From assembly GCA_019914995.1 (NCBI GenBank), contig CM034139.1, forward strand, positions 6,798,461 to 6,862,460: 64,000 bases of DNA, read 5' to 3'. Numbering within the stretch: the stretch's first letter is position 1; every line of letters starts with the position of its first letter. This document shows, piece by piece, positions 1 through 12,400 of the stretch. The translations under genes and the position numbers were made by a program. The notes beneath the pieces were generated by a model. It was not told the DNA's origin and searched no databases. It worked only from the letters and a program-made list of their open reading frames with translations. This stretch comes from Acanthochlamys bracteata (Eukaryota; Streptophyta; Magnoliopsida; Pandanales; Velloziaceae).

Positions 1-725
1 ACAGATACATAAGAAGGGTTGAGGAAGTTGCTGAACATTTCTTAAACATAAATCTAATAAACTACGTAGACTTTTTCATCGTTAGTCTACGGACAAGTCA
101 ATCGATGGAGTGATTAATTAGGACTGGAAGATATTTTTGTCGCACGTTAGCTGCAAAATCTGGTTATTATACGAAGCAATGTCAAGGATGGTCATTGCTG
201 TCGTGTTTTAATTTGTTTGCATTCAAATTAAAGCTGTTCATTTGCCATGTAACAATTTTGAATAAAAATAAATAAATAAGTGTACAAGAAAGAATATTAT
301 AAAGCCAGTAACAGTTGTAAGTAAGAAGTGCCTGTGAATGGTAGCAATTAAGAAGTAATTAAGCAGTAAAAAGTTTATTGGTAGTAGTTAAGAAGTAAAA
401 TGTAAAAAGTTCACATTTAGGTGCTGTTTGTTTCTGGGTTTGAAAAATTGTTTATCAGTTTTTCTTAACTTTTTTTTATTTCATATTTTCAATATATATT
501 TTTAAAATATATTAAAAATTTATTTAAAAATTTAAAAAATATAGAAAAATTTTATGAAATTAAATTTTTATTTTATATTTTTATTATTTTTTAAAAATAA
601 AAAAAATAAAATTCATTTATTAAAAATAACAAAAATATTTTTTTATTTTAGAAAAATACTTTCAAACGCTCTCTTAGATTTCGCTATGAAAGAAGAAAAA
701 AACATAAGAATAATAACAAAATCAA
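1..725. other. Left-edge non-coding DNA with a possible gene tail
   Basis: No complete gene is visible here. A plus-strand frame is open from base 3 to a TGA at 111-113 and could be the last exon of a gene lying to the left, but I do not recognise its 36 residues. The AT-rich stretch at about 240-300 holds several AATAAA-like words, which would suit a 3' untranslated region. Bases 420-673 are listed separately as a MITE-like element. The A-run at 718-721 is the likely Pol III terminator of the adjoining tRNA gene. Confidence 0.3.
420..673. mobile_element. AT-rich MITE-like element, 254 bp
   Basis: The segment is flanked on both sides by TTA (417-419 and 674-676), the usual target duplication of PIF/Harbinger (Tourist) elements. 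The left end reads GGTGCTGTTTG and the right end, on the other strand, GAGAGCGTTTG, so the termini match only imperfectly. The inside is almost pure A and T with no coding potential. Similar ends recur elsewhere in the window (54008-54077, 54632-55009), which supports a repeated element. A 3-bp TTA match can arise by chance in such AT-rich DNA. Confidence 0.45.
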
Positions 726-798
726 CGCCCACCGTGGGGCTCGAACCCACGACCACAAGGTTAAGAGCCTTGCGCTCTACCGACTGAGCTAGACGGGC
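726..798 (-). tRNA. trnK-CUU: tRNA-Lys (anticodon CUU)
   Basis: The minus strand folds into a full cloverleaf of 73 nt: a 7-bp acceptor stem allowing G-U pairs, a D arm with AGTCGGTA, an anticodon arm with loop CTCTTAA giving anticodon CUU, a 5-nt variable loop, and a T arm with TTCGAGC. There is no intron and no encoded CCA, as expected for a eukaryotic nuclear tRNA gene. A TTTT terminator lies a few bases past the 3' end (718-721 on the plus strand). An AATATA element sits about 25 bp upstream. The upstream side faces the golgin gene. Confidence 0.96.
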
Positions 799-931
799 GC
801 ATTTACGAATTGGTCAATGTATATTCCCACAACTTTTTCGCGACTACCCCTACCAGCTCTCTCTTTTGGCGCAACAACAACACAGCTTCACCAAACGCTT
901 CCATTCCCGATCCCTTTCGTCCGTTGCCGCC

Positions 932-3900
932 ATGGCTTCTTGGCTAAGAGTCGCCGAAGGTTTTTTTTTTTTTTTGCGCACGCCACCAACTCTCTTCCAT
1001 CCATCTTCTCTCCTATGATCTACGCGAATGTTTCTTTTCTAGTCTTTAATGTTCTCGAGATCACTAATAGCGTTCTAGATCTTTCACCTTCCGTTTGCTG
1101 AAGACCTCTGTTGAACTGTACGCTTAAAATATGGAAATGATTGATTACTGTCTGTGGTGTAGCTCGAAGTAACGCTAGAGATTCAACTTTGATATAAAAT
1201 TTTGAATCGCAGTAGATCTTCAGCCGTGGCATTTGTAGTATTTGCATAGTAGTTTCATTATTCGATCTGAAGAGGTTTTAGCTCTCTGTATGTGGCATTC
1301 GTTAGTGCTTTCCATGATAGTATTCTCTGCTGGCTACTTGCTTAAGAAACAGTAATGGAAAATTATTCTTAATGCTTATGTATCTAGCAACTATTCGTTC
1401 CTCGTATTCGATTGCGGTGAATGAGATTATGGTTTGACTTATTATTTATCTAATTCGAGAACTAACTTATGAAGGTCCGGATGTTTACTTGAGTAGTTTA
1501 GAAACAATAAGAATTTCTGCTAGTGACATGTAAAAATCTGCTCACTTTCTATGTCTTGATGTAATATAGATTTATTTGAAGTTGTGGACCGCAGAGCAAA
1601 ACGTGTTGCTGATGAGTTGGCTGATGAGCAGTCTGGTCCTCAACAATCAGGTATAACTCCCTTCTTCATGCTTGAGTTCCTGTTTTATTTTCAGAATATG
1701 TTGTCATTTGTCCAGTTTTATGAAAATTTATTTACTTATGTTTCCTGTTGCGATGGTTAAGCTTTAAATGGTCGAGAAGTGCAAAGCAGGACGACAGATA
1801 AAAAGGAAGAGGTGACTAGTCGACCTTCCTTCCTAAATTTGCATATGAGGTCTGTTGGTTCATATGATTCATCTTATAGGGTCAGTCAAAAAGCAGGAGT
1901 AATGAAACTTTCAAAGGTCCTATTCTTCAGCAAGAGTTGCAAAACATACAATCATCATTACCAGAGTTGATGGTTGAAAGGGTTGACACAGCGGGAGATA
2001 GAGATAATTTGGAAGTTGCTTCAACTAGCAATACAGCTTGGGATGGTACAGAGGCACCTTCTCTTAGCAATAACGATGTGTTAGTAGCAGATGGTCCAGC
2101 TACAGATGGCACTCAATATAGCAAAGGTGTAAGCGATTCTGAGAATGTTGTGGAAGTTCCTCTTATTGACAACCCAAAAGGAGCTTCAACTTCCTCTCCC
2201 ACTCGTGATGCTATTTCTAATTCGAATGATGCACTGGAAAGCTCTTCTTCTTTACTGGCCCAAGAAATTGAGACCACCATTAGAGATCGTGAAGAGGATA
2301 ATAGTTCCAAAGGCACTGGCATTGGTGATTCTGGCATAAATTCTGTGAATAAGAGTTCATCCACTGTAAACCAAGAAAGATCTAGATCTGAAAGAAATCG
2401 AAGCAAAAAAACTATCAAATCTTCAGACAGTGACCAAGTCGATTCAGCAAACAGCAAAATTCAGCAAGGAAACAAAGCTGATGCATCTCGTACGAAAGTT
2501 GATGATCAACTCGATGAGGTTAAGCATTCTTTAAGACTTAATGTAAAGCTATTAGCATTGACTTTCCAAGTTTCCAGTTGTTGATTCTGTTGAACAATCA
2601 TTTGCTTGCAGGCACAGGGACTTCTCAAGAATACAGTCTCTACTGGCCAGTCAAAAGAGGCCAGGCTTGCCAGAGTATGACCTCTTGAACTTGCATCCAT
2701 TATTTTTGAAGTTGGCGCTATGGTAACTGGATATTGCAAGTGTTAAATATTTGAACAAGCATAAGAAAATGGATTATGAGGAGAAATTACAATACCAAAG
2801 ATTACAGCTTAGTGGTTTTGGTGCTCTTCTAAAAGAAATCTTAATTTAGGTACTAATAGCAAAAAATAGGACGCTCTTCACAATCATATGTGCTAATAGT
2901 AAGCGAGTTCATGATTATATTTAGCAAAGTGTTAGTCATTTTGGTATTAGATAGATGGTTACCATTGAATTCTCTAATTCCAAGAGAACAGTTAAACTTG
3001 CTGAGTTATGCAGGTTTATTGCAAGTCAACACGTACATTTAATTAAGCATGTTTTTCACAATTTGTATTAAACTCATAAGGAAACCTTGTAAATGAATAG
3101 GGAGGTTAATCATTGCACCATTTGGTATGTTATAACCATAATGTGGACCTGAGACTAGACACTATACTATGCTAATGACATCTGAATGCTTTCATGAGAT
3201 ATTGATGAATCGTTGTAAGAAACATTGTAGGTTTGTGCTGGACTTTCATCCCGTCTTCAGGAATATAAGTCAGAAAATGCACAGTTGGAGGAACTTCTTG
3301 TTGCTGAGGTGATTTTGCATGCTGAAATGTGCTTAGTTTGCACACTAACAGCTATTATTGTTGATGCATTTATATTGAGATGTGTATTCACAGAGAGAGC
3401 TTAGCAGTTTGTATGAAGCTCGTCTAAAGCAACTGCAGCAGGAGTTATCTGCAGCAAAGTCTGATGTGACAAGAGTGGAGTTAAGTATGGCTGATGCATT
3501 AGCTGCGAAGAACTTTGAGATTGAGACTCTTGTTACTTCCATGGATGCTCTTAAGAAGCAATCTTCTCTTTCTGAAGGAAAGCTTGCGTCTTTACAGGTT
3601 AGAAGTTAAACCTTTAGGTGCTTTTCTGCTGTGATTCTAAAGATTATGTCACTGGATCATGACTGACACTGGATTAAACCAAAATCAGATTAGGCCCAAG
3701 CTTGGCCCAGCCTAGTAAGCCTAAACCAATACTCTTCAAAACTTGACTCAGGCTGAAATTTTCAAATATTTCGATAGAATCTTCCTTATAAACTCAAAAG
3801 TGAAACCAATGCAAATATATGACATTGACATACTAACCAAAGTAAATACCAAAAAGGAAGACAAATCAACTCAAACCATCAAATAAAACAGAATACAACA

Positions 3901-6900
3901 ATTATAGGCCACTGATAGCCAATCACACCTAATACGAACTCCAAAATGAACATAAATACAACTTAATGACAGCAGTAGAGGCAGCAAATGGAGAAGGAGG
4001 TCGGAGAAAGATTAAGGGGAAGCCAGGAGATTGTGTGAGAGGAGAGGATCACACGGCTGCAGGGGAAGAAGGCGGAGAAGAAGAAAGGGGGTAGAAAGAA
4101 GGAAAGGAAAGAAAAAGAAAAAGAGAAAATGAAAATCTAGGTTAGGGTTTGGGTTTGGACTTTGATGTAGTTAGTTGGATCTTGTTGTCAAGATGAATGG
4201 TGTGGATTAAACCAGACACACAAATTAAGGTTGATTTGGCCTTAGACCCAAATGCAGTCTTAATAGTTATATTAAAAAATTGGGACAACTAGTTTACTCA
4301 CTAGTTGGTCTAATAAGAAAAATTTTACTTGCCAAAATTATCCTTAAACATAAATTCAGTGCGTTGCGGTGTATTTGAGGGTGTTGGTGTCTCTGCGACT
4401 TTTAACTAGTAATAGAAACTAGTTATAAGTTTGTTATTTCATGAATCCCGAGAAATGAAGAATGAAACAATTGCTTGGTTTTTTGGAAAACAACCGGAAG
4501 CATGTCCTACCAGATTTTTCATACATGACTTGACATTGTATTTTCATTTGCATATTCACAATGATTTTCCTACTGACCAGGCAAACATGGAAGAGATTAT
4601 GAAGAACAGGGAACTCACCGAAACGAGGATGATACAGGTAATAAGTTAATAACAACTGGATGTGGTGTTCAGCTTTTAGTAAATTGTAGGCTATGTCAAT
4701 TGAAATAACTGCAGATTTGTTTCGTTATTAGGCTCTGCGAGAAGAGCTTGCTTCTGCAGAGCGTAGGGCTGAAGAAGAACGTGCTGCCCACAGTGCAACC
4801 AAAATGGTCTCCTCCCATGGAACTTTTCTTGGATTCTTGCATGGTCTTTCAGTACTTAATGCTGATTGATTGATTCTTAGTGAACAGGCTGCTGTTGAAA
4901 GGGAAGTAGAACTAGAACATCGGGCAGTTGAAGCATCAAATGCTCTTGCTAGAATGCAGGTAAATGTTGTAATCATATATCTTTCAGCCTTAAGCTCACA
5001 AATTCTTCATACGTTTGAGTTAAGAACCTTCTTTATACTCTGAGACAAAAGTACTGTTCTTTCTATTTTCTTATAACTACCTAAAGCTTAAGTAGTAGTT
5101 CTATCTTTATTTGCTATCCAGAGAGCTGCAGATGAGAGCATGTCCAGAGCAACAGAATTAGAGCATAAAGTCGCTTTGCTTGAGGTAAGGTATACTTTTC
5201 CATGTGATAACCTTTACACGAGAGCTAATACACAGACAACTTTAAATTCATGTTACCTTTTCAGGTTGAGTGCGCATCTCTGTCCCAAGAGCTACAAGAC
5301 ATGAAAGCACATAGCCGTCGTAGTCAGAAGAAGTCTTCTGAAGAAGCTAATCAAGTTCTTCAGGCAAGAGAACTGCTTGTCACTCTGTCAACATGTCCTA
5401 ACTATAGGTGTTTGTCCAGAGGATTTCCCTGTTTATGTTCATTGAGAAAATTGTGTCACCTGCTGCATGGTGAGAAATCCTTGTGGCACTGCAACTGCAA
5501 AAAGCAGAATTTTGTCAAGTTCATCCCTCTAAAAGCATGTTCTCACTTGGAAGCATAGAAGCTCCAGCTTGTGGCATGTTAGAATGGATATACTCTTTGG
5601 TTTAGCATGATGTTAATGCCTCTACCAGAGCAGAGAAGAATGCTTAGCAAAGTTCTACTAAAAGGATGCAAATGTTCAATAAGAAATCATGTTTATTTGA
5701 GAGACATTTAAATTGCTACAGAATTTTTTGTTCTAATGAAATTCTTGTCTTCTTATTTTCTTAGTAAATTAAAGAAGCATTCTCATTGAATTTAAATCTG
5801 TGATAAATGTAGACGCAGGCCTGGCAGGAAGAAGTGGAGCGTGCACGCCAAAGCCAGAGGGATGCAGAAAACAAGATCTCTTCCCTGGAGGCAATTATCT
5901 TTACTTTTTGTTTATTTAGAATGCTTTATCTCTTCAAATTTCTATGGTCCTTGCATTCGACTGTTTATTTTCTGAAGACAAGTGTTGAAAGTTATATACT
6001 GGAAACTGGCATTTGACATTCTGTCCGCAGGCTGAGCTTCAGAAGATGAGAGTGGAAATGGCTGGTATGAAAAGGGATGCTGAGCACTATTCAAGGCAGG
6101 CAAGTTAAGATGCACGCTAATAATTGATTGATTTAATTGATAGGTGGAACTGTTATATGGTCAGGATTATATTCTTTTGTGTCAATAAACTCCCTTTGAG
6201 TTTGGTTATGCTTCTGTAGATTATCAAATAGGGTATAAGTATCTTGCTCAACTTACAGATTGCAATCCCTTTTAGATTCTCTTCAATCAAAATTTAGCAC
6301 AATGTGGAGCTTTTGGTGATCTTATCACAAGGTGGAAGTTTGTTGATATAAAAAAGTTACAAACCACTTTGTTGCTAGATGACAATGCAATACGAGTTTG
6401 GCATTACTTTATGATCTTTCGATAAGATGTAGTTCCATTTCTTCTTCAATTGGCGGTTGACTTTTAGAAAGTTTTGTAGTCATTTCCAAGCCTGGTTTGG
6501 TTCGTAGGCAATCATGAATAGGCATTTGGTGGTCAATGTAGTCAAACCAGCACTACCAGCATGCCCGTTCTTGGTTGGTTCATCTATCCAGCCTAGTCGA
6601 GGTTGAACTCTGAATTTGGCCTGATTTTAAACAGGCTTCTAGTTTTGGATTTAAGCTTAATGCTTGTAGCAAGATTAGGTGTTTATTTGGACCCCAATCA
6701 TAGCTTATTACAAACCACTATAATATAGTTTTATCCAATCACGTTATTCTTCTTTTGCATACTGTCCAAGATACTCATAACTACATTAATATGGGTTACA
6801 AAGAGCATTAGATCTGGTTTACAAAGAGCATTATGTCAACAGTTGTAAGCATGAAATTTTTTGAGTGTTCTGGAGTATTTTCTAAGCATACTCATTTTTA

Positions 6901-8712
6901 GAGGCATTTTCTGATGGATCTAACAAGTCAGGAGAATTTTGATGAAATGGATGCTTGCCATTGAAGTTTTTTTAGTTAAGAGTAACTTGTTTTCGCAAAT
7001 CTTGAAACTTGAAGGTTCAATGTCAATCTCTGGGAAAACCTTGCAAATCATCTTGTTTGTAAATGTGAAGTTTATTTTGTTACCTAGTTCTGTTTCATGC
7101 CTGTGGTGGAAGTTGTATCAGCTAAGCAATCGGCCTCTTTCATGTATCTTACAGGAACATATGGAACTTGAGAAACGATACCGCGAATTAACAGATCTGT
7201 TGGTATGCAGATTTTTATTGATTAACTCCAAAAAAGTGAAGCTGTTCAAACTATAAAATTTTGTTCTTCTGTCCATGCTTATTTATACTATCACTATGAC
7301 ATTTCAGTATCATAAGCAAACACAGCTGGAGGCCATGGCCAGTGAAAAAGCTGCTGCCCAATTCCAGTTGGAAAAGGAAATCAAGCGGCATCAAGAAATT
7401 CAGGTTTGAATGTTTGTTCCTTGACATGTCTTGCTTTCATCTTATGAAATATCTATGACTGTATATAATGCTGCATTATGTTTTAACAATACTTTCAGAT
7501 AGAAGCTGAGAGAAATCGAGTGTCTCATCGGGCATCTTCATTGTGGGAAGAAGATACAGATCTGAAAACGCTTGGGTATGATATCTTGTTTAAGGCATGC
7601 AGTATTTACCTTTAATTTGAAATATAAAAGCTTGGGCTTCTTTAAAGAACGAGTGATGATTATTTTTACCATTTCTGGGGTAACAAACTATGTTTTTGTT
7701 ACCCTTTCATGAGGTTTGAATTTTCGATGATTATGACCTGCAGGCCTCTTCCATTACACCATAGGCACATGGCTGCAGCAAGCGTACAGGTTCGTCTTAC
7801 TAAAAATTGATTTTCATTTCACTATACAACATTATAGACCTGTAACAAGATTTTACTCTCAGCTGCAAAGAGCTGCAAAGCTTCTCGACTCAGGAGCTGT
7901 TAGAGCCACCAGATTTTTATGGCGCTACCCAATTGCTCGAGTTATCCTATTATTCTATTTGGTCAGGAGCACTTCCTATGTGATCTTATTCATTCAATAA
8001 TTTTGTATTCAGATTACTTATTTTTAATTCTGTCTTTGTAGGTTTTTGTACACCTTTTCTTGACGTATTTGTTGCATCGCTTTCAGGTATGCATTATAAG
8101 TAATCATATTCTTGAATTTATTGCTGTTTGTATCTATCTTAAGGAAAATTTTTATTTGAATTATGAATTTGTAACTATATTATCTGAATTATCATGCAGC
8201 TAGCAAAGCATGCTTCACTACCTGTAAAGTGTTTTTTTTAATTACAAGAATGAGATTAATAGCTGTATAAGGTTACAGGACGTATAAGCCACATATATTT
8301 CAGTATGTAGGGTGTGGAAGTGCAAAGCAATTATTTTCTATGCTGTAGTACAAATCTGATACTGGATTAAAGTTTTGAAAATTCTGACGCAACTTCTGAC
8401 ATTTAAGCAAAACTAGTAATATTGGATTTTAACTACAAGTTATATTTGACATCGAAAATGTATATGCTTTTGATACTTTGTATAGTGCAAATTACTATAA
8501 CATAGATGCATTTCCTAAATCCGCAAAAGCCATTTGGTGGAAATATCATGTGTGGCTTTTGGCCAAGTAGCCTGGGCATGATATAGGCTTGCTATCCTTG
8601 TTTTCATTGCTGAATTTTTGCGACTTTCGCCGTTATGCAGGAGCAAGTGGATAACTTCGCCGCTAGAGAAGTTGCAGCATCAATGGGACTGAACAGGACG
8701 AGCTTGCCTTAG
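932..8712 (+). CDS. GC1: Golgin candidate 1 (golgin-84-type tail-anchored coiled-coil Golgi protein)
   Basis: This is a Golgi tethering protein. I join 21 coding exons: 932-959, 1570-1650, 1762-1811, 1880-2518, 2612-2674, 3231-3308, 3394-3597, 4581-4637, 4732-4806, 4888-4959, 5122-5184, 5265-5363, 5813-5890, 6031-6099, 7155-7202, 7308-7403, 7499-7575, 7744-7789, 7863-7961, 8042-8086, 8641-8712. The frame holds throughout, giving about 712 residues, close to Arabidopsis GC1. It starts MASWLRVAEDLFEVVDRRAK, a family hallmark. A Ser/Thr/Asp-rich, poorly conserved region follows, then a long coiled coil from about residue 270 to 630. Near the C terminus a hydrophobic segment after FLWRYPIARV (LLFYLVFVHLFLTYLL) is the membrane anchor, followed by a short tail. 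Introns 12, 13 and 14 appear to begin with GC. The third intron is only 68 nt (1812-1879) and is needed to keep frame. Confidence 0.93.
3650..4420. other. Intron 7 of the golgin gene: purine-rich block and telo-box-like motif
   Basis: The 983-nt intron 7 contains a strongly purine-biased tract at about 3980-4140 (GA-rich on the plus strand) followed by TTAGGGTTTGGGTTT at 4143-4157. Neither fits ordinary AT-rich plant intron sequence. The block reads like the pyrimidine-rich leader of another gene inserted in reverse, or part of an old transposon. I could not define its ends, terminal repeats or a target duplication. Confidence 0.3.
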
Positions 8713-9471
8713 GTTAATGCGTGCAGAAATTTCTCCACACAAGTTTCCTCATTTCATGTACATGATTTCTGTTGTATACACAGTTACGTCATTCTTTTAT
8801 TTTTCTTACAGCTAGAAACTTTTACTTACATATAAAAGATGTTATACATATTCTCAATGATGGTTGGCCTTGAGTGCCGGCTCCTGACTGCATTTCTGGA
8901 CTCGAAACTTTTTGGGCTGAACGAAATTTCTTTGGCATGGATTGTAATGCGAAAATTCGAAGTCGGTGACATGCTGACCTGTATGTAACACGGGATCTGG
9001 CAACCCGATACATCACCAATTTACTTTATTAGGACGATCTGAAATTGCCAAACACTGTATTCAGTGGTTCTATTTGCAAAATGTGCGTAATATGTTGGAG
9101 TGATTTCGATTTCACTCGCAATAATAACGTCCCGACTACTTGTTAGAAACTACAAAGCTATCCTTTTTCTTCCATCTTTCGTAATCCAGCCTCGCGTCCT
9201 TCGCCACCACCACGCTCTCTGCGCTCCTGAAAGCCACGCTCTGTCACCGCAATCTTTCCTAATCGATCTCTGTAATCTTTCTCTATTCTTATAATTCTTC
9301 ACGATCGCGATCTCCATCCGTTGAAATCTTTGATCTCAGGTGACGATGTAATCTTCTTCTGCTTTCATTTCGATCCCGATTTAAACAGGAGAGTTTCCGC
9401 AAAAGTTGAAGGAGGGATCGAGAGGAGAGAATTTTTTAGGGATTTTGGTTATGGATTTTGATGGATGAACA
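8713..9471. other. Golgin 3' end and MLK4 promoter/leader
   Basis: This 759-bp spacer should hold the golgin 3' untranslated region and the kinase promoter and 5' leader. Immediately before the kinase start, a six-codon upstream frame (ATG at 9451, stop at 9466-9468) ends three bases before the main ATG at 9472. I see no other gene. The CT-rich stretch from about 9180 to 9300 resembles a plant 5' leader. Confidence 0.5.
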
Positions 9472-12400
9472 ATGCCCGATCTCCGCAGTGGAGCGCGCCG
9501 GCGCAAAGCGCAGCAGCAGCAAAATCTTGTAGCTCCAGCGGCTCCGCCGGAAAGGCGGCGTAGAGCGCCGGCGAAGAAGCCGGTGAAGGAAGAAGAGAAG
9601 AAGATCTCGGTGGTTCAGGTCGGCGAAGAAGTTAGTAGGGGCGAAGAGGTTGGCGAGAAGAACATGGATGAGTATGATAGTGGTGGCGGCGGTGATCAGA
9701 TACCTGGTGCTGATGATGAGACCAACAACGCTCCTCCGATCCCTGAGAAGGTTCGTTTTTAAATCGATTATGCTAAAACTTCTGTGCTCTTTTGATGGTA
9801 AATTCGGTGTTATTGATTTAATCTTTCAGTTATTTTGCCGATCCAGATTACTTTGCAATGTGCCTCATCTGAAAATGATATCTTTCTTTTCCATATCATC
9901 TTTTTATTTCTGCAGATACAGTTTGGCAACTCTCCTACCTATAAAATTGAGAAAAAGCTCGGCAAAGGTGGATTTGGACAAGTGTATGTTGGTCGCCGTA
10001 TTTCACCTCCTAATCCAAATGATAGAGTCACAGGATCAAATGCTTCAGAGGTATTTCTGAGTTTCTATGAAAATTTAAGCATAGCAAACCACCTTATGAA
10101 ATGGAGCTTTTGTGAAATGAAGGGTATTTTTGTCCATTTTGAAAAACGAGCTATATTTTTTTTACTTCAAAAAAAATAATAAAAATATGCAATAAAAAGA
10201 TCTCACTTCGTAGAATTTTTCTACACTTTCTAAATTTTTAAATAAATTTTTTATATACTTATAAAATATGTATTGAAAAACGTGAAATGAAGAATTGAAA
10301 AGTTTTGTTGGGGAAAAGCTGAACCAAACAGCCTCTTATGTTGAAATTTGAGAGCTCTTCTTTTTCAGGTTGCAATAAAGTTTGAGCACAGAAATAGTAA
10401 AGGATGTAACTACGGCCCTCCTTATGAATGGCAGGTTTATAAGTGCGTATTTATTTGAGACCTTTCTTTTAACAAGTAGATCTTTTATACGGATTTGGAA
10501 GGACTATGTAGCAATCTGATGATGCTTCTTGACCTGTCTGTCTTTTTCTTGTTCAGCACTTTAGGTGGCATTCATGGAGTTCCTCGCGTCCATTATAAGG
10601 GTCGTCATGGAGACTACTATGTCATGGTAATCTTTGAAAATATTTCAATGTTTTGTACTTGGACAATGCATTCAAAATTTTGATGTAATGTCATTGTTGA
10701 TTCCAGGTGATGGATATGTTGGGACCTAGTCTATGGGATGTTTGGAATAATAGCTCCCAAACGTGAGGATTTGGATTATATCCTTTCTGTATACTTTTAC
10801 AATGTGCATGAGCTTACACAATTCGTATTTTCACATTGCTCTTTGGCTGTTTAGGATGACAACGGAAATGGTAGCATGCATAGCCATTGAAGCAATCTCC
10901 ATACTAGAGAAGATGCACTCAAAAGGGTGAGATCCGTTTTGGCATTTTGCTGTTCTGAGATAGTCTCGATCATCAGTTAACTTTTACTTGTGCTGCCATG
11001 TGCATAAAGAAGTCATTTTGATTATTGTCCATGAAATGCAGATATGTGCACGGCGATGTGAAGCCTGAAAATTTTCTACTTGGCCCTGCTGGTACTCCAG
11101 AAGAGAAGAAACTGTTTCTTGTTGATCTTGGTTTGGGTAATTATGAATTAATGAGATATTTACAAGATTTATATAATCTTGCATGCTTTGATATCTGTTA
11201 GACACCCATTGAGAATTGATATGTTCATTTCAGCAACAAAATGGAAGGACAGTTCCGCGGGTCAGCATATTGATTATGACCAGAGACCAGATGTCTTTAG
11301 GTTGCTAAACATAAACTTGTCTTCTTAAAAAATCACTTCTTGCAATTCTTTTTGTTGTCTTGTGCCATAATTATATTGAAGATGAATTTCAGGGGAACAG
11401 TGCGGTATGCCAGTGTGCATGCCCATCTTGGGAGGACAGGGAGTAGGAGAGATGATTTAGAATCTCTTGCTTACACTCTTATCTTTCTTCTTCGTGGCCG
11501 TCTTCCGTGGCAGGGATACCAGGTATGGCTATCTAATGAAATTATAGATGTTAAAACTAACTCCTTATATTTTGTGCTTATTTGGCTTTTGTTATGGCTA
11601 GGGTGAGCACAAGAGTTTTCTTGTGTGCAAAAAGAAAATGGCTACATCTCCTGAAGCTCTGTGTTGCCTCTGCCCACAGCCATTTAGACAATTTGTTGAG
11701 TATGTAGTCAACTTGAAGTTTGATGAAGAGCCTAATTATGCAAAGTATATCTCCTTGTTTGATGGTGTGGTAGGACCAAATCCCGATATCAGGCCTATTA
11801 ACACTGATGGTGCTCAGAAGGTCTGTGATTCTCTTTGCTAATCTTTGTTTATGACAAATCTAATTCTTAACACGACATTGTGACTTATGGTTAAACTTTA
11901 CAGCTTATAACCCAGGTCGGTCAGAAGCGGGGTAGGCTGATGTTACAAGATGAGGACGATGAACAACCAAAGAAAAAGATCAGGTTGGGTATGCCTGCTA
12001 CACAGTGGATTAGTATTTATAATGCTAGAAGGCCCATGAAGCAGAGGTATGTGTTCTCTGTGTTAGAATTTCATTAGTATGGTGGAACAGACAGTAAAAT
12101 AACTTATCTGTTTGTTTTTTTACAGATATCACTATAATGTTGCTGATGGAAGGCTTGCCCAACATATTGGAAAAGGAAATGAAGATGGGTTGTTCATTAG
12201 CTGCGTTGGATCATGTACAAATCTTTGGGCATTGATTATGGATGCAGGCACTGGTTTTACTTCTCAAGTTTATGAACTATCTCCCAATTTTCTCAACAAG
12301 GTTGGTCTAAGGACAATTTTTTGTCTCCCCTGAAATGTTCGACAGCATTTTTTTCTTACATTAACGAGGATGCATGTTGCCATTTCTATAACAGGAATGG

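Noticed and set aside
1779-1970. Apparent frameshift in the golgin N-terminal region between two overlapping open frames
   Set aside because: A 68-nt intron (1812-1879, GTGACT to TTATAG) joins the two frames exactly and matches the expected family sequence, so no break is needed.
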